DNA of 64,000 nucleotides, taken from contig JAIGNY010000573.1 of assembly GCA_020152595.1 (NCBI GenBank), positions 187,501 to 251,500 on the forward strand, given 5' to 3'. The notes under the pieces are model-generated. The model did no database searches and was not told the DNA's origin. It worked only from the letters and a program-made list of their open reading frames with translations. Shown piece by piece: positions 13,501 through 40,493 of this stretch. The position numbers and the translations under genes were made by a program. The stretch comes from Chiridota heheva. Lineage: Eukaryota > Echinodermata > Holothuroidea > Apodida > Chiridotidae. Each line of letters begins with the position of its first letter. The first letter of the stretch is position 1.

Positions 13501-16500
13501 TATGTTGTGTCTGTTGCACTAAGTATAATGTAATCACATTCATCATGAAAGTTGCTCGTGGTGTCATGATTTTAAAGGAAGAGTTATGGCTCATTCCAAC
13601 AAGAAAACGGTAAACTCATTATCAAACAACATTATATCAACTTGTGCAGCGGAAGTACGTTGTAAAGTGCGGCGGCTATGAATAGAATACTTTAATGTAT
13701 ATATTGACTATCTAGTGTTTTCCTGATTAACAAAGTAAATATAGTTCTTTTAACTGAACTTTTAAAGTAACGAAATGACATTGCATGTATGTTTGCACAA
13801 TAATTTGGTCTCTTTCTGATTTTATCTTCACAACACAGAAAAATTACATGCAAAGGTAAAGGTTTCGTGGTCAATTTTAGTATTTAACTCTTTTATCACA
13901 AGAGACTTCAATGTAAGATTTAAGAGCCCGTAGTACAGTAGTATAAGTGCAAATGTGATGTTATCACGCTAGGCTATTTGAAAGAAAACATCGTCTGCAA
14001 TAAAAATTTGTAGGTACCTTAGATTGTACAGAAGATGGAAAAGAAGATGACTATCATATGTTTGAAAGACGGAGGGAACGAATTAGTATGGCAAGGATTT
14101 TCAAGTGCGGAAACAGCTTTTCCGATGAGATCTCTTAAACAGTTAAAGATTATATTTTGAATCATTATTTTCTTTGAAGTAAGCAAAGTACATAGTTGAA
14201 TTTTTGCCAAATACATGCATGGATTGACGTCAGATATACATTATACACCTCGATGGAATAAAGTCAGTATGAATGACATGCAAATAAAATTTCATATATT
14301 ACTGACATGCGTCTATACCTACAAAAGCAGAAAGAGCTTTCGTTTGTAAAGTATGAAAGAAGCTTAGGAAGTCTTCCAGATAATTAAGTAGAGCCTGATG
14401 TATCTAAATGTTTAAATTCACATTTGCCGTATAATACAACGCATAATATGATTTGTGATATTCTGTTTATTTGTTGTCAAGTTGTTTTGTGCATATTCAA
14501 CCAACTCAAATATAATACATGCATCAACCCAATACATGTATCAAAGTATTAGCTCCTTACTTACCTATACTCTCGCTGAGAATATAAATGCAGAATAAAT
14601 TTTCAAATAATTTATTTCAAGTAAAAACAAGTTAATATTTCGATTTGTACATTGCTTAATCTCTGCAGATTCTTCACACAGTTGACTTTAACTGGAGCAC
14701 AACTGGGTTCCACTGTTCTAATTTCGGATCCACTGTACACAAAATTTAAAATGCCTTCTTTGACTTCGAGTGTCTTTCAGCCAAAAAACGAAACTACGTG
14801 TTCAGAGTATGGAGGATGGGAATTTGCTGTATATAATATTGGTTACATTGGAGAACTATTCGGTAAGACAAATAAGTGTTTGTGTTGAAGAGATCTATCG
14901 TTTTAATTAATGCAAACGTTCATATTGGAAACAAAACATTGCACTGCGACAACATGCAAACGTCTTCAATGTAATGTTTTAGTCTACATAACTTAAATTC
15001 GAAACAACACTTTTCAACCTCGAGTCATAGCTGTCATAATATGTATATTTCTCTAAGCCTCCCAACGGTATATCGATTAAAAACTAACTTATTTACCATC
15101 ATGTGTGTAGTCACATACATGCCCAGGTTAGACTCTGGTTTCTCAGATGAGTCTTCGCCCTCCCTAAAATTGTGATGCTCATTAGACCATTGACGTGTTC
15201 ACTTTATGTACAATTTTATATTCCTATTTTCAGGAGCTGTTCTCTTAGTTCCATTGTCCCATTTCTTCGGCCTTAAGCAAATCTTATTTGTCTCAAATGC
15301 CCTCTACACTTTGACATCAACCTTCATGCTGTCTAGTATCATCATTGGTGAAAGGTACGTATACCTGTACCTATGAATTAATGGCCGTGATTGTAAGAAA
15401 AACCGAATATTAAACTGAATTTAAGACGCCATAATGCTGATAGTATGGATACGTATCAATTTATAGATCGAAGCATTATACGTACATACACCTTCAATGG
15501 CCATTCTTGAAAAACTAAGATTTCGAAAGTACGTTTAATTAGCTTGATTTTGTAGATTCGATATAGAAAACAAATGAAACCAGTTCCAAACGCGAGGCAA
15601 TTGTTTGCTATTTGTTTTACAACGTCAAACTGTCAAATGCAGCCACAAAATGCAGACTTATATGCTAATTTCATGGATATCGACGGATGTCGCTCCATCA
15701 ACATCAACGCTGCTATGATCCCTACGTTGGCACTTGCATTTTCCCATTTCAATTACCGCTTTGCAACTGCAACTAATTCTTCTTAAACGATTTGGTATAA
15801 AATGATATCAAGCACTACATGCAGATAACAAAGTACATTCGCTTTTGAAAATGATACAATAAGAGATGATTCTTTATTCTGTACCACGGACATAGTTTAC
15901 ATTCAACATGGTATGCTGTTAGATTAAGTAAAAGATAATCCAGCATGGATAAAAATGAAGTTTACTTTTGAGAAATATCAACATGTCAATAAGAACAGGC
16001 AACCTCGGTAAAAGTTTTACGCACCAGGTTGTATTAATTTTCAAACAAGAACACATATGTTTTCATTCCCTACTGTGGAAAAAGAAAACATATTTCTTAA
16101 TAGTGATGTGAAATAGTCCTTTATGTTTTCTGTTTTCAATATTTTTCATGATGTTGTTGGTATCATACTTTTGGTCGTAATGATTAAATTCAAATTCTTC
16201 GAATTCTACCGCAATTAATAGACGTAATATACTTCAATAAAATTTTCTTAAGCTTCAATAAAAAGTCAGAAGTTGGCTGATTTGGGGTTTGGATGGCTGT
16301 AAATTAAATCCGGGTGATGTAATTAAATGAGCGAATAGACGAGCACGATGTGTAAATTATTTCCCACTAAACAAATAAGCCCCAACAGAGACCAAACTGC
16401 AAAAAGATTTATTTCAAATCGTGTTCATAGCCGGCCATAAATAACTAAAAACTGAGTAGGAAAATAATTGCGTCGTCCGAGGGCGTCAAACTTAGTAGCT

Positions 16501-18787
16501 TTATTCGCGTATGTGGTGAACATGACTACGACAATCCGATTAGACGTTAAGTAGAAGCAGCAACGCAGAACTCACTTAAATTATAAAACACGTTCGTGTC
16601 ACTTTAAATTTAGTCTTTTTCTAATATTTCTTTTAACAGAGTTTCCGAGAATCACACGCCACTTTACGTTGAAGAATTTCCTGTGAAATTTCTTGAAATA
16701 ACATACATTCGAAATCAATAGGAGAAATTGAACAAATTAGTGGAGGAGACATTGGTTGGGTTTGAAGTAAATGTCATTGCGTTCTCATGATATTTTATGA
16801 GCTACTCCACTTAATTAGATTAAATACAATAACGAGATAATGAAAACGGGGAGACGAAGAAAGCAAAACATAAAATCCATTTCATGGCATTTGTTCAACG
16901 TTGAACTTTTCAAATTCTCAAAATAATACTTTCAGAACGTATAAGGATCATTGTGGTACAAACAATAAGAATCATTTTCCAAACATTTTCTTTAGAACCT
17001 GTTAATAATTAGAATATAGTAACCTGCCCAACGTTGATCCAATATTGATGGAAATTCATCTTATTTTTGATGTTTTTGAATAGTTAGAATATTGGTTTTC
17101 TTATATTCACAGCGTCCCCATACTAATTCTGACATTCGGCACAAGATGCGTTTCGAGAATGGCCTTCAATATTCTAATTGTATATACAACTGAAATATAC
17201 CCCACTTATTTTCGCGCAACTGCCTTAGGAGTAACGGAGTCGTTTGCGGCGGGAGGAATGGTAGTAGCTCTTCTTCTATCGCAGGTGATGGTTTTACATC
17301 AATTAACAACGTCTTAACGTTATTATACTTATTAAACTTCTTGTCCTTTTTGCAATCCTGTATAGAATTCTAGTTTGACAGAATCAGGTTATTGTGATGA
17401 AGTTTAGATGTATATTTATATCATATTTGATTTCTTAATCTTGATGATACTTTATCCACTTTGTGCAGATATAACAAATTCATTACGGTAACCATGAACA
17501 ACAACAACGTCCACCGAGCTCAAATAATACCCATTAGATAAGAATATGTTAATGTCAAAATGTTTGATAAGTCTTTCAAATCAGATTTGAAGAATATAGA
17601 AAAAGGTATATAAAAACTTATAGTCTATTTATAGAATCTGGGACATAATATGTCCAAAAGCGTATATACTGATATAGGCCTACATAATATTAACATTTTC
17701 TGTTTTTTCTTTTGTTTTTAATTTTCACGTTACTACTCTTTTAAGAACCATTCCTTAAGCTACAAATATTTCGTCTTATTCTTTATATTTCGTTCATTAA
17801 ATTTGTCTTGGATTTATTACATAGGTTTTGTCCGGGCCGGATGAAAACGCAGTTTTAGAACTCTATATACATTCAATTGTCAGTTTCTTCATCTGTATGT
17901 TGCTCGCATTTCTTCCAATTGAGACTGTACAGAGGCCAATTGAGGTATCTTTACATTTTATTATAACCCTCTCTATTTTATATTGTACAAAGCGTTACTA
18001 GCAAATCGAAGAAATTTTTTAGACGCGAACGGGAATTGTACCAATTAATTATCTAGATAGAGTCCCCTTTCTGCTCTTAAATATTTGCAGCAGAAATAAA
18101 TTTCAAACGTCCTGTAAGTGGTACATGGACATTGTTTATCAGATTGAGTACAGTTTGGTAACCAATCTATAATTAGTTTTGAAAACAATTGAAGAATGGA
18201 ACAGCTCCATTGTTTGACTTCTGATTGGCTGACTAGAGTTGCCACCGTTGAATACTAATTTTGAATCCCCATTTGTAGAAAAATTGAAATACAAGACAAA
18301 TGTCGAAAAATAAATGCAATTCTTTTTTAAATAACGTCCAAATTATGTGCAGTTTACTGAAGATTTTTTCTACCAAAGGGTTTACTTACTTAAAAGCACA
18401 AAAAAGAGGTACACCGATATTTGAAACCAAAAATATTTTATGGAATAACTGATGCCTGTTATGGCTCAACTACGGTGAGTATTGAAGGCAAAAACAATGT
18501 TTGATTTTTTGTGTGATAATTTTGTTCAAATGTTACCAAAATGAATGACGTCATGCTGGGATCAATTTTCAATGAAAGGGCGCAGTTCTATCCAGCTCAA
18601 CGAATACTAAATTAGACACTATGTAATGATGAAACTGAAAATTTCCAACTTTCTGAGTGTCTGTTTTGACTTATCATGGAAGTTCTTCAATTAATCTATT
18701 TAACTCTGAATGTTATGGTGTTACGATATATAGAGTTATAATACAAAAACTGTTTTGCTCTTCTTTTTTTTCTGCCAGGAAACCTGA
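1393..18787 (+). CDS. SVOP/SLC22-like major facilitator transporter (gene span, ten exons, 5' partial)
   Basis: Ten exons join in phase: 1393-1563, 3415-3603, 7570-7695, 8755-8895, 12959-13035, 14669-14862, 15234-15354, 17113-17284, 17825-17944 and 18779-18787. Together they give 1320 bases, 439 residues plus TGA. Every junction is AG/GT. The protein is a polytopic membrane transporter of the major facilitator superfamily. The loop 2-3 motif A reads GILSDRYGRK, an acidic/Pro/Arg block (TETLPTDWR) follows TM4, a PRSPR segment starts the central loop, VYTTEIYPTYFRATALG precedes TM11, and FLPIET ends TM12. Those last two blocks match the SVOP/SVOPL branch better than classical organic cation transporters; that ranking is from memory. 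About 80 N-terminal residues with TM1 are missing and should be encoded upstream. The substrate cannot be inferred. PRSPR replaces the usual PESxR acidic residue. Introns hold a LINE relic, a MITE and a minisatellite, but the frame is intact. Confidence 0.85.
3415..3603 (+). CDS. Transporter exon b: TM3-TM4
   Basis: Phase 0 at both ends, 63 residues. Acceptor TTTCTTTCAG, donor GTACGC. It encodes TM3 (IAIFSLGFALTLELC), TM4 (LEGFCLQGVLLFPV) and the TTETLPTDWR block that aligns with the conserved E...P...R after TM4. Confidence 0.85.
3604..5524 (+). other. Transporter intron, no recognisable content
   Basis: AT-rich unique-looking intronic sequence. I see no exon, RNA gene or clear repeat here. 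Confidence 0.6.
5525..7135 (+). mobile_element. 5'-truncated jockey/CR1-like LINE relic
   Basis: The plus strand carries a decayed reverse transcriptase. Near 5700-5860 are an IF-KGD...NYRPVSLT block interrupted by a TAA, then ILTDLQHGFR. From 5864 follow ILDFSKAFDKVPHQRLL, SGVPQGTVLGPLLF and the catalytic FADDCLVYR. The frame breaks near 6250, where a second frame (6228-6995) continues into LGVEFDNNLRWDKHI and RPVLEYASAVWDPY, the usual RT C-terminal region. No endonuclease domain is present, so the copy is 5'-truncated. The 3' end runs into tandem ATTCAG hexamers near 7118-7135, a LINE-type simple-repeat tail. Stop codons and the frameshift make it inactive. It sits in the sense orientation within a transporter intron. 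Confidence 0.9.
7142..7356. mobile_element. Palindromic MITE-like element
   Basis: The segment from AACGCCGCCGTGCTGA (7152) to TCAGCACGGCGGCGTT (ending 7346) is an inverted repeat. Its arms of about 80 bp are separated by a short loop around TGGACCCAACATATGGGG. Weaker pairing extends to TTTAGAA (7142) and TTCTGAA (7356). There is no coding capacity. It abuts the tail of the LINE relic. Target-site duplication is not resolvable by eye. Confidence 0.8.
7570..7695 (+). CDS. Transporter exon c: TM5-TM6
   Basis: Phase 0 at both ends, 42 residues. It begins AGLVIGPIFTGILIF (TM5), has the conserved GWRW before TM6, and ends in a hydrophobic GMLFLV. Acceptor CCCCTATAG, donor GTGAGA. Confidence 0.85.
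8755..8895 (+). CDS. Transporter exon d: central cytoplasmic loop (PRSPR)
   Basis: Phase 0 at both ends, 47 residues. FLPRSPRLAAISNDLRTA aligns with the family's LPESxRY...GN...A block, followed by IPTGILRP, which matches the P.G.L stretch. Acceptor CCGTTTCAG, donor GTAAGT. The usual acidic residue of PESxR is Arg here. Confidence 0.8.
9059..10790. repeat. 21-bp minisatellite with a 483-bp higher-order repeat
   Basis: A unit of 21 bp built on TTCGAGCATGTTCTTCCTGA repeats about 80 times, with one-base variants and a few indels below about 9500. Because 21 is a multiple of three and the unit lacks stops in several frames, long artificial reading frames exist on both strands: minus 9158-10759 reads MLEIRKN heptads and plus 9666-10805 reads MFFLISS heptads. 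Within the array a block of 23 units is duplicated: the rare variant GTTCGTCCTGTTTTCGAG occurs at 10151 and again at 10634, exactly 483 bp apart, and the flanking variant order matches. It lies in the intron between transporter exons d and e. I read it as a non-coding minisatellite. Confidence 0.93.
10801..12958 (+). other. Transporter intron, no supported feature
   Basis: AT-rich with short A and T runs. A 220-codon frame at 12060-12722 has no recognisable motif and overlaps a second open frame. It looks like chance in low-complexity sequence. Confidence 0.5.
12959..13035 (+). CDS. Transporter exon e: loop into TM7
   Basis: Acceptor TTCTTGTTTAG, donor GTGAGC. Phase 0 in and phase 2 out, 25 codons plus AG. 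VFRDVFTQQFSLLLW matches the family's LFTPxFRxxxLLLW region preceding TM7. The leftover AG joins A of the next exon to give Arg. Confidence 0.8.
13036..14668 (+). other. Transporter intron, nothing recognised
   Basis: It includes a short G-rich tract near 13255-13275 (GGGGAGGGGGAGGGGGG). No exon, RNA or clear mobile element is visible. Confidence 0.5.
14669..14862 (+). CDS. Transporter exon f: extracellular loop and TM8
   Basis: Acceptor CTCTGCAG, donor GTAAGA, phase 2 in and phase 1 out. It encodes a loop with KNETTCSEYGG, holding a potential N-glycosylation site NET, followed by FAVYNIGYIGELFG, which corresponds to the W..L.E.PG region at the start of TM8. Confidence 0.8.
15234..15354 (+). 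CDS. Transporter exon g: TM8 end, TM9 and TM10 start
   Basis: Acceptor CTATTTTCAG, donor GTACGT, phase 1 in and phase 2 out. It reads GAVLLVPLSHFFGLKQ, then a hydrophobic run. The family's second RLGRKK loop is replaced by HFFGLKQ, a weak version of motif A. Confidence 0.85.
15355..17112 (+). other. Transporter intron, nothing recognised
   Basis: Unique-looking AT-rich intron. A 70-codon frame at 15574 lacks splice or motif support. Confidence 0.5.
17113..17284 (+). CDS. Transporter exon h: TM10 end to TM11 (YTTEIYPT motif)
   Basis: Acceptor TATTCACAG, donor GTGATG, phase 2 in and phase 0 out. IVYTTEIYPTYFRATALG is the diagnostic VYTPEVYPTxxRxxGLG block of SVOP/SLC22-type transporters, the strongest family evidence in this gene. 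Confidence 0.92.
17825..17944 (+). CDS. Transporter exon i: TM12
   Basis: Phase 0 at both ends, 40 residues. It encodes a hydrophobic TM12 (SIVSFFICMLLAFLPIE) and the FLPIET segment that closes SVOP-type proteins. Acceptor TTACATAG, donor GTATCT. Confidence 0.88.
18779..18787 (+). CDS. Transporter exon j: last two codons and stop
   Basis: After the polypyrimidine tract TTCTTTTTTTTCTGCCAG the frame continues Glu-Thr-TGA. The 3' untranslated region follows; no certain polyadenylation signal was identified before the (AT)n tract. Confidence 0.65.
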   Translation, partial: ET

Positions 18788-19051
18788 TTAATGCCTAAAT
18801 GTTCAGGACGTCATCTTACGTGACAGGGAGCTCGACGAGATGTATGAACAATTCCCGACGAAGCAAGTCAGAAATAGACATGACCAAAGTTCCAAATACA
18901 TAATACAAAGACCTTAGAAGTTTCTATACGTTAGAATGGATTTCAAAGTTATTGACACAATCCAGTTATTACGATGCACGAAACAAAACAACAAAACAAA
19001 TAAGAAATTATCATCTAGTTTTTGTATGAATAGACAATATACATATATTTG

Positions 19052-19230
<179 letters not shown>

Positions 19231-19999
19231 ATATCAACAATACAAAACTAATATGTTCGGAACTGGTTATTCATTAAACAAATATGTCTATTGTAGATAC
19301 ACATACAGATTGATGAATTGTTATTTTTTTTTTTTACTGACACTGTTTTAAATGTCAGCCTTATAAACGATTATAAAACATATTTTTATGCGGAACGAAA
19401 AAGATTTTGTTGACTGAACAGAAAATGCAATATCTTATTGAAACTAAGCGTAGCATTATGAACAGGCGTGGGACATGGTCCATAAAGCGGAACATGTGGA
19501 GAAACATACAATATGATAACAAAAGTTGCAAATAAAAAAACAAAATGTAACATATTGGAACTACTTTGAATTATTTGAAAGTATAATTAAACGACAGTTT
19601 TAAAATTACAGTTTTCTGTAGATTTTTTATCTGTGTGATGTATGTACTATATGAATTGCAAACGTGACCCAGAAAAAAGTACTTACTTTATAATGTATGA
19701 TGTACTCAGAATTGCAGAGACAATTTGATTTTGTTATCTTTATCACTTCAGAAATGAATTGCATGACAAAATAGAAGCACATTTAATTGAAATACCCTTG
19801 AAATTATATCTACTTCATAACATGCGAAAGTGGTCAAAAAATCTTATTTTGGTAACACCATGGAAGCAAATACGGTTGCATGGTATCACATGTTCCTATT
19901 CAAATACAAATATTCATCGATACATTTTGAGGGATTCGCAGTTCAAATCACTTAAGTGATCACTAGGTATTCCTTACTTTTAGGGATTTTAAGAGTCAT

Positions 20000-20340
20000 T
20001 CCACGCTGTCTCATCGTATCATTTGTCCCATATGACATCCACTATGTCCCACACGATATCTCGTCGTTCTTTTCATACCCGTCCCACCATCTGCCCATAT
20101 GTTTCATCCCACCCTATGTCCCATGGGGTATTCCACCTAATGTCCAATACACCATTCTACCTAGTCACTATAACCACCTATTCTAAGTAGGAAGTGCTAT
20201 GTCATCCTTTTTACATATGCCACCACATACTGCATTTCATAAACCAACCACCCTAGTCCAATCGTATGTCCTACATGATGCCCCATATGCCATTCTAACC
20301 TGATTCCATATTCCATCCCACCTCATTTCCCAAAAAGCAT
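20000..20340. repeat. Degenerate TCCCA-rich short tandem repeats
   Basis: Words such as TGTCCCATATGACATCC, ATGTCCCACACG, CATCCCACCCTATGTCCC and ATCCCACCTCATTTCCC recur every 15-25 bases with heavy divergence. This looks like an old minisatellite built on ATGTCCCA. Boundaries are approximate. Confidence 0.5.
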
Positions 20341-21098
20341 CCCATACCCTTTTCAATGAAGATTTGCAACATCATCAAATACTACAAATGAAGATTAGTA
20401 ACGATGGCATCTTGGATCTCTTTTCATTCGACTTCATGTCTTTTTTTAAGTCCCTTACATTTAACTTTTAAATAATTATCATACTGAAATGAAAACTTTG
20501 TTTTTAACCATAATACAATGTACAGATGTAGGAAAATTTAATTTTCAGCTTCAATCAAAACTATTGGAACATTTAAAAATATATACAGATGCTGTAAACT
20601 TAAAGGAATGGGGTCATGCAAAAGAGGACTTCACAAGAGACAACATGGTGAAAAAGGCATTAAAAAAAAAAAATCCTTAAGGAAATATTCAAGTTTCAGG
20701 TCATTTGTGTAGATACTACTTTTTACGTCACATTCATAGATTCCTCAAATTCTGTGTCTTTAAACCATTGAATAAATGAAGAAAGTAGTGAAACAGAAAA
20801 CTTATAAACCATTGAAGATTTATAAACCATTCAATGGTTTATTGCTTATAAACCATATAAAGAAAGTAGTAAAACAGAATCTAGTAATAGTATTTATGAT
20901 TTACCACCAATAAAAAGTTTGATGGAAATTAGTTCAAATAATAAGAAAATAAATCAAATTTCATTAGAGTACATTAACAATGGTGCGCCAACCTTCCATG
21001 GTAGACTTACTACACCAGTCAAAGGATAAGACAGAACTTGAATATTACTTTAAGGATTAAAATATCTAAGTAGTTTTTTCACCATTTTGTTTCTTTTT

Positions 21099-21252
21099 AA
21101 GTTCTCTTTCATATAGGATAAACTTACATGACCAATGAACGAGTCCATTAAGTTCTCTTTCATAAAGGACAAAATTGCATGACCAATGAACAAGCCCATT
21201 AAGTTCTCTTTCATATAAGATTAACTTGCATGACCACGGAACGAGTCCATTA
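21099..21252. repeat. 51-bp tandem repeat, three copies
   Basis: The unit starting AAGTTCTCTTTCATA and ending GAGTCCATT is present three times with a few substitutions. Read on the minus strand it gives a 17-residue periodic frame, an effect of 51 being divisible by three. Confidence 0.85.
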
Positions 21253-22369
21253 AAAAAAGGGGTTGTATTCATTCTCGGATTTAAAAAAATACACTCGCAG
21301 AAAATAACCTACAAATGATTTAGCATAATTTATTACGAATGTTTGCTCGTGTTTTTCTTAATACAAAAGAAAAATTGGAAATGACAGTAAGAGACAAAAT
21401 TACTCTCTTAGAGATATGAAACGAATGAATACATAGTTTTTTTAATTAAGCAAACAATAGCAGTTTAATAGCAAAGAACAAGGTACATTTCTTGAATATG
21501 CGAAGATATAGAGGGGGATTTTTTTTTTTCTTTCTTAAACACGCTGAGCGTCAGATCAATTAAGGGCCTGGAAGGAATCAAATAATAGGCATTCTTTATT
21601 GTTTATAAGCAGAAAAGTAATAATTTGACTGAGTTTATAGTTGTTGCTCTATTATATAATTTTCACCTTGCAACATTTCTTTCAAAAGAAAGTTTTCCTT
21701 GGGTTCAACACTCGACAATGATGACTAAAATAAAACGAAACAAAAATAACACCTGTGTGTGTACGTATTTCATCACTTCAATATTCCACTCAGCTTTAAG
21801 ATTACGATGTTGTAATTAATTTGAAACTGGATTGGAGAAAAGTCAAAAATATATCATTCCTTACATATGACATTGTGGATGCTCACTCCTCTTTACATTT
21901 CATAAGTAATTTCCGTATCACTGTCAAAGCTTGAAGAGTATACAGAGTTTGTATCAGCTTAATCTAAATCATTAAAATAACATTTTTATTTGTCGGATTA
22001 AGTTACAAAGAATATTGAAAAAGCTAAGTTATTTTAAAAGCATTGGTATTGGAGGTCTGTTTGTAATGTACTCTAAGACTGCTTCTCACTAAACTAATAT
22101 TATGATTACACCCATTCGGAACGCACTGTCAGCAAATGTGCTCCGTACGCAATTGTTACCGAGCAGAACTGTTTTCAAAAACACCAACAGACAGTGCAAC
22201 ATTCCATATATTCTTTGTACAACCAATGAAAACACCACGAAACCACTGATAGTCAAAGGAACGTTCTTCATTTACGCCAGCGCTTTTGGACTCTTGTTGA
22301 AACATTTTAAAAGAAAACAATTCCCATCGAATATATCTACTTGTATAATAGCTTTTTTGTAGTCAAAAT

Positions 22370-23262
22370 ATAAGAATGGTGTAGCCAGGTTTACATTTTA
22401 AGGGGACAACAATCCTCTTTAGGAGGGGGGAACAAAACTATAAAGATAACACTTTTTAATCAATATATTAATGTATTAATTGCGGGTACTCTAGGAGTGT
22501 AGAAAGAATCACCTCTCAGGGCCAAGAACCCCCAAAAATTCCTGGCTACAAAAGGGAAAATTGCATTGGTAAACCAAGTTTCCAAGAAACGTTGCTACTA
22601 ATCAGTAATCTCGTTCAAATTCGTGAAATCTAGTTCAATTTTCTTCGTTTTCTGGAAAACAATTCATTTTCGCGAAATTTTCTACACATTGCGGGAACTT
22701 TTTTTTGTTACCAGGAAATTTCCCTCATTTCTAGGTACTGTACATTGCGGGAAATATTGCAAATATGACCAAAAATTTCAATAATTTTACCAAAATTTCC
22801 AAATTTTTTACCAAATTTCCTTCAATTTTATCAATTTTTAAATTTTCAACTTTAATCATTCCCATTTTTTCTTCCCAACTTGCATAAACGAATCCAACCG
22901 GGAGAGTGAAATGCTCTCAGGGAACATTTTACCTTGTTCCTTCTCAGATTCCTACGTCTCTGACCCTCCCCTCAAGTCGATTTAAGTGTTGAATGCAACA
23001 CTGCACCAATTTATGACTAAAAAACACTGAATTGAAATATGTTCATTATCTTAAATGAGGCTATAACTTTGCGTTATAGTATTAGAAACAAACTCAAATG
23101 TTGTATTGAGGTTTCCTACCTATACAGGAATCATTATTTTAATACCACTTGGAATTAGGGGAAAAGAATATGTAACGTGGGGGCATTTCCCCCGTCCCAG
23201 GCACGTGGGGAATTGCCCCCTCTCACGTCCCAGACCCCATCAAGCTACTCCACCATTCTATA
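22370..23262. mobile_element. Possible non-autonomous element with central A/T-rich array
   Basis: The left edge AGAATGGTGTAGCCAG (22371) and the right edge, whose reverse complement starts AGAATGGTGGAGTAGC, form a short imperfect terminal inverted repeat. Inside are G-rich flanks (AGGAGGGGGGAAC; GGGGGCATTTCCCCC) and a central degenerate array of AAATTTCC/ACCAAAATTTCC words (about 22610-22870). The organisation resembles the element at 62034-62850. No coding capacity is visible. Ends are approximate. Confidence 0.45.
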
Positions 23263-23517
23263 ATTATATGAAAAGATAGTTTCATACAATATACTGCAAT
23301 AAATAATCTATTAAATCTGAAAAGTTAAATGTTAGTGATTGGAACATTGTCCAACCGATAAATTATTCAAGAGTAGACAGACAGTATTCACGAAGCATGC
23401 TCTGTAATTCCGATTTGCAAATTAACTGTCAACTTTATCAAATATTTATCGTCGGGTCAATGTATTAAGTAATGAAATACAAAGGTCAAAGTTAATTGAA
23501 TGTTTAGCAGTACTGCT

Positions 23518-37023
<13,506 letters not shown>

Positions 37024-37839
37024 AATTGCAGTTACAATAAATACCGATTACTGACAGAATGTTTGTGAGTTTAAGAATTTCTAGTCGATTAAACTTTTCC
37101 TCGAATAAAAGTCGAAAACTTCTTCAATATTGATCTGAAGTTTAACTGTAAAAACAAACGGCTCAGATAGGATAAACATACTCTGGATGCTCCGATTGTA
37201 ACGTTTATGAATATAAAATTTTTATAATCGTCAAAAGCAGTTTGCCCTTCGATACATGTAGCTTACACTCCTTTATGTACTTAAAACACAAGTTTACCAC
37301 AAATGTATATTTATCCTTCAGTGTTTACCTCTGCAAACAGCAAGCGTACAACGTCATGATGACCTTTAACCCCACAGAGCAAGAAGTCAATAGCGAGGTG
37401 AGCTTGCAGAGGATATAAGAACAATATGTTTATGAAATGTGGTTTGTTTGTAAATTTTCTTCAGATATCGCATAGGTATGTTGGAATGCACTAGGTTGTA
37501 GCAAGCTGTCTGAGCACGGTTTATCAACTATTCATAGCAAGAAAGCAGATTAATGATTCAAAAATTTATAATTGGAATGTGGTATTTAACTACTATCGTA
37601 GTTTTATATCACTTAAATCTGTCCATCTAGGCCTAGTTGTGTTTTCGAAAGAAAAATTACGAAAATATCCCAGAGAGTATTTTTATCTAATATTGACAAA
37701 TACTATTAATATTGATTACGTTTTTATGTGCGGATCGTCTTATTTGCTTGACTGTAGCAGTCTCATGGCCTATTTTAAGGAATTTTCACTAGCCTCCACC
37801 CTTACAGAAATCCCACATATGGCTTTATATCTGACGTAT

Positions 37840-39090
<1,251 letters not shown>

Positions 39091-40431
39091 TCCCAGCCAA
39101 AGAAAACGGTTGAAATGCTTTCTGGATTTAACTGTTCTCAACTGTTTTTAACAGGTGTTAACAGTTTTTAAGTGGTAGGCCGTAATGAACACATATTGGA
39201 ATCAATAGGCATTCATTGTTTTCAACAGAGACCCCATTGAATGTTATTTACATTTAGCAGTTTAGAAACCATATAAGACCATTCTGGAATTGACCACTTT
39301 TAATTCGGATTTTCATTAAAAACCATTTTCTTGATTAATATTTAATTTTGTAAATTGGAGATCAATTGGTTTACACATTCCAGGGAGATGTTTTTTTCTT
39401 TTCAATTATACAGAATAACTTTAAATTGGGCAGAAAATAATGTATTGGTTATTGGAGCTGGCGGCCAGAAAAGTATGGGCGTATATGCGTAGGCCATATA
39501 GTCCATAAGCGAAAACTACAAAAGGGTGTGTGGGGTAGGAGGGGGAGGGGCAGGGATCAGCCCCCACTTTTATCATATTATTTATTTTTACCTTCAATAA
39601 TATTTTGAAACTAAAAATCAATGAAAGGTATGAACCGTCCTAAATTGTTCAGCTAAGAACCCATTATCTCTAAAATATGTAACTAAGATGAAGAAAACCA
39701 GTAGAAAATATGTGTAACTTATTTCAGCAACATTTTCTGAAAACGAAAGATAAATGATGGATATTGAAGAAACTGTCTAAAAAATTGAAAAAAAACTTTA
39801 CCGCGTTAATTTCCCCCAAAATTGATAAATGCCCGAAAATTTAAGAAAATGAAAAACAAAGCAATACATTTTTTTCTCTTGGAGGAAGGGGTAAAAGTTT
39901 AGCGGGATAGGAAAGCAATAATTAAAGTTTCAAACTTTCCCGATTCTCTCCCGCCCCCCGCCCCCTCCCAAAAAATGAAGAAATTGCTTGAAAATAAAGG
40001 AAGTTGAATTATTTTCTTAAGCGCTTCTTGGAAGCAAAACAATGTAGGCATAAATATTTTTCTTTTTGCGGAATTAAAAACTATTTATCCCCACGTTTGA
40101 TACTTGCAGTTTAGTACCAATCTAAAGTAGCCTATAAACTTGAGTATTGTGACGGTGTACTTTGATCATCTTGAAGTTGAACAGCTTTTATTTCAATCTC
40201 TGTCGACCCCTTCTAGGATATGGGAGATACAGTAGCTGTGAGTGGGGTGGGTTGGGATGGGGCGGGGGATTCTGGGCTTGCGGAATTGGTGGGTCCGTGA
40301 TTTGTGATGGGGGCGTGATTTTGGGGAGGGGTAGTACCGTAGTAGAGCCTAATTACAGATACCCTGCAAAAGTTGCTTAATAAGCAGGCCTAGGCCTATT
40401 CCACGTCCCAGTTTAATAAATAATAGATGGC
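39091..40431. other. Intergenic, G/C-tract and A-rich degenerate repeats
   Basis: It contains a G-rich tract (39520-39555), an A-rich part with AAATTGA/GAAAATTTAAG words (39730-39860), a C-rich tract (39950-39970) and a G-rich segment (40240-40330). The arrangement is reminiscent of the elements at 22370-23262 and 62034-62850. No gene supported. Confidence 0.45.
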
Positions 40432-40493
40432 TATAGGAGTCTTCAACGTTAGGCTCCCTATGCGGTACCCGCCATTTTCACGGGAAATTCACG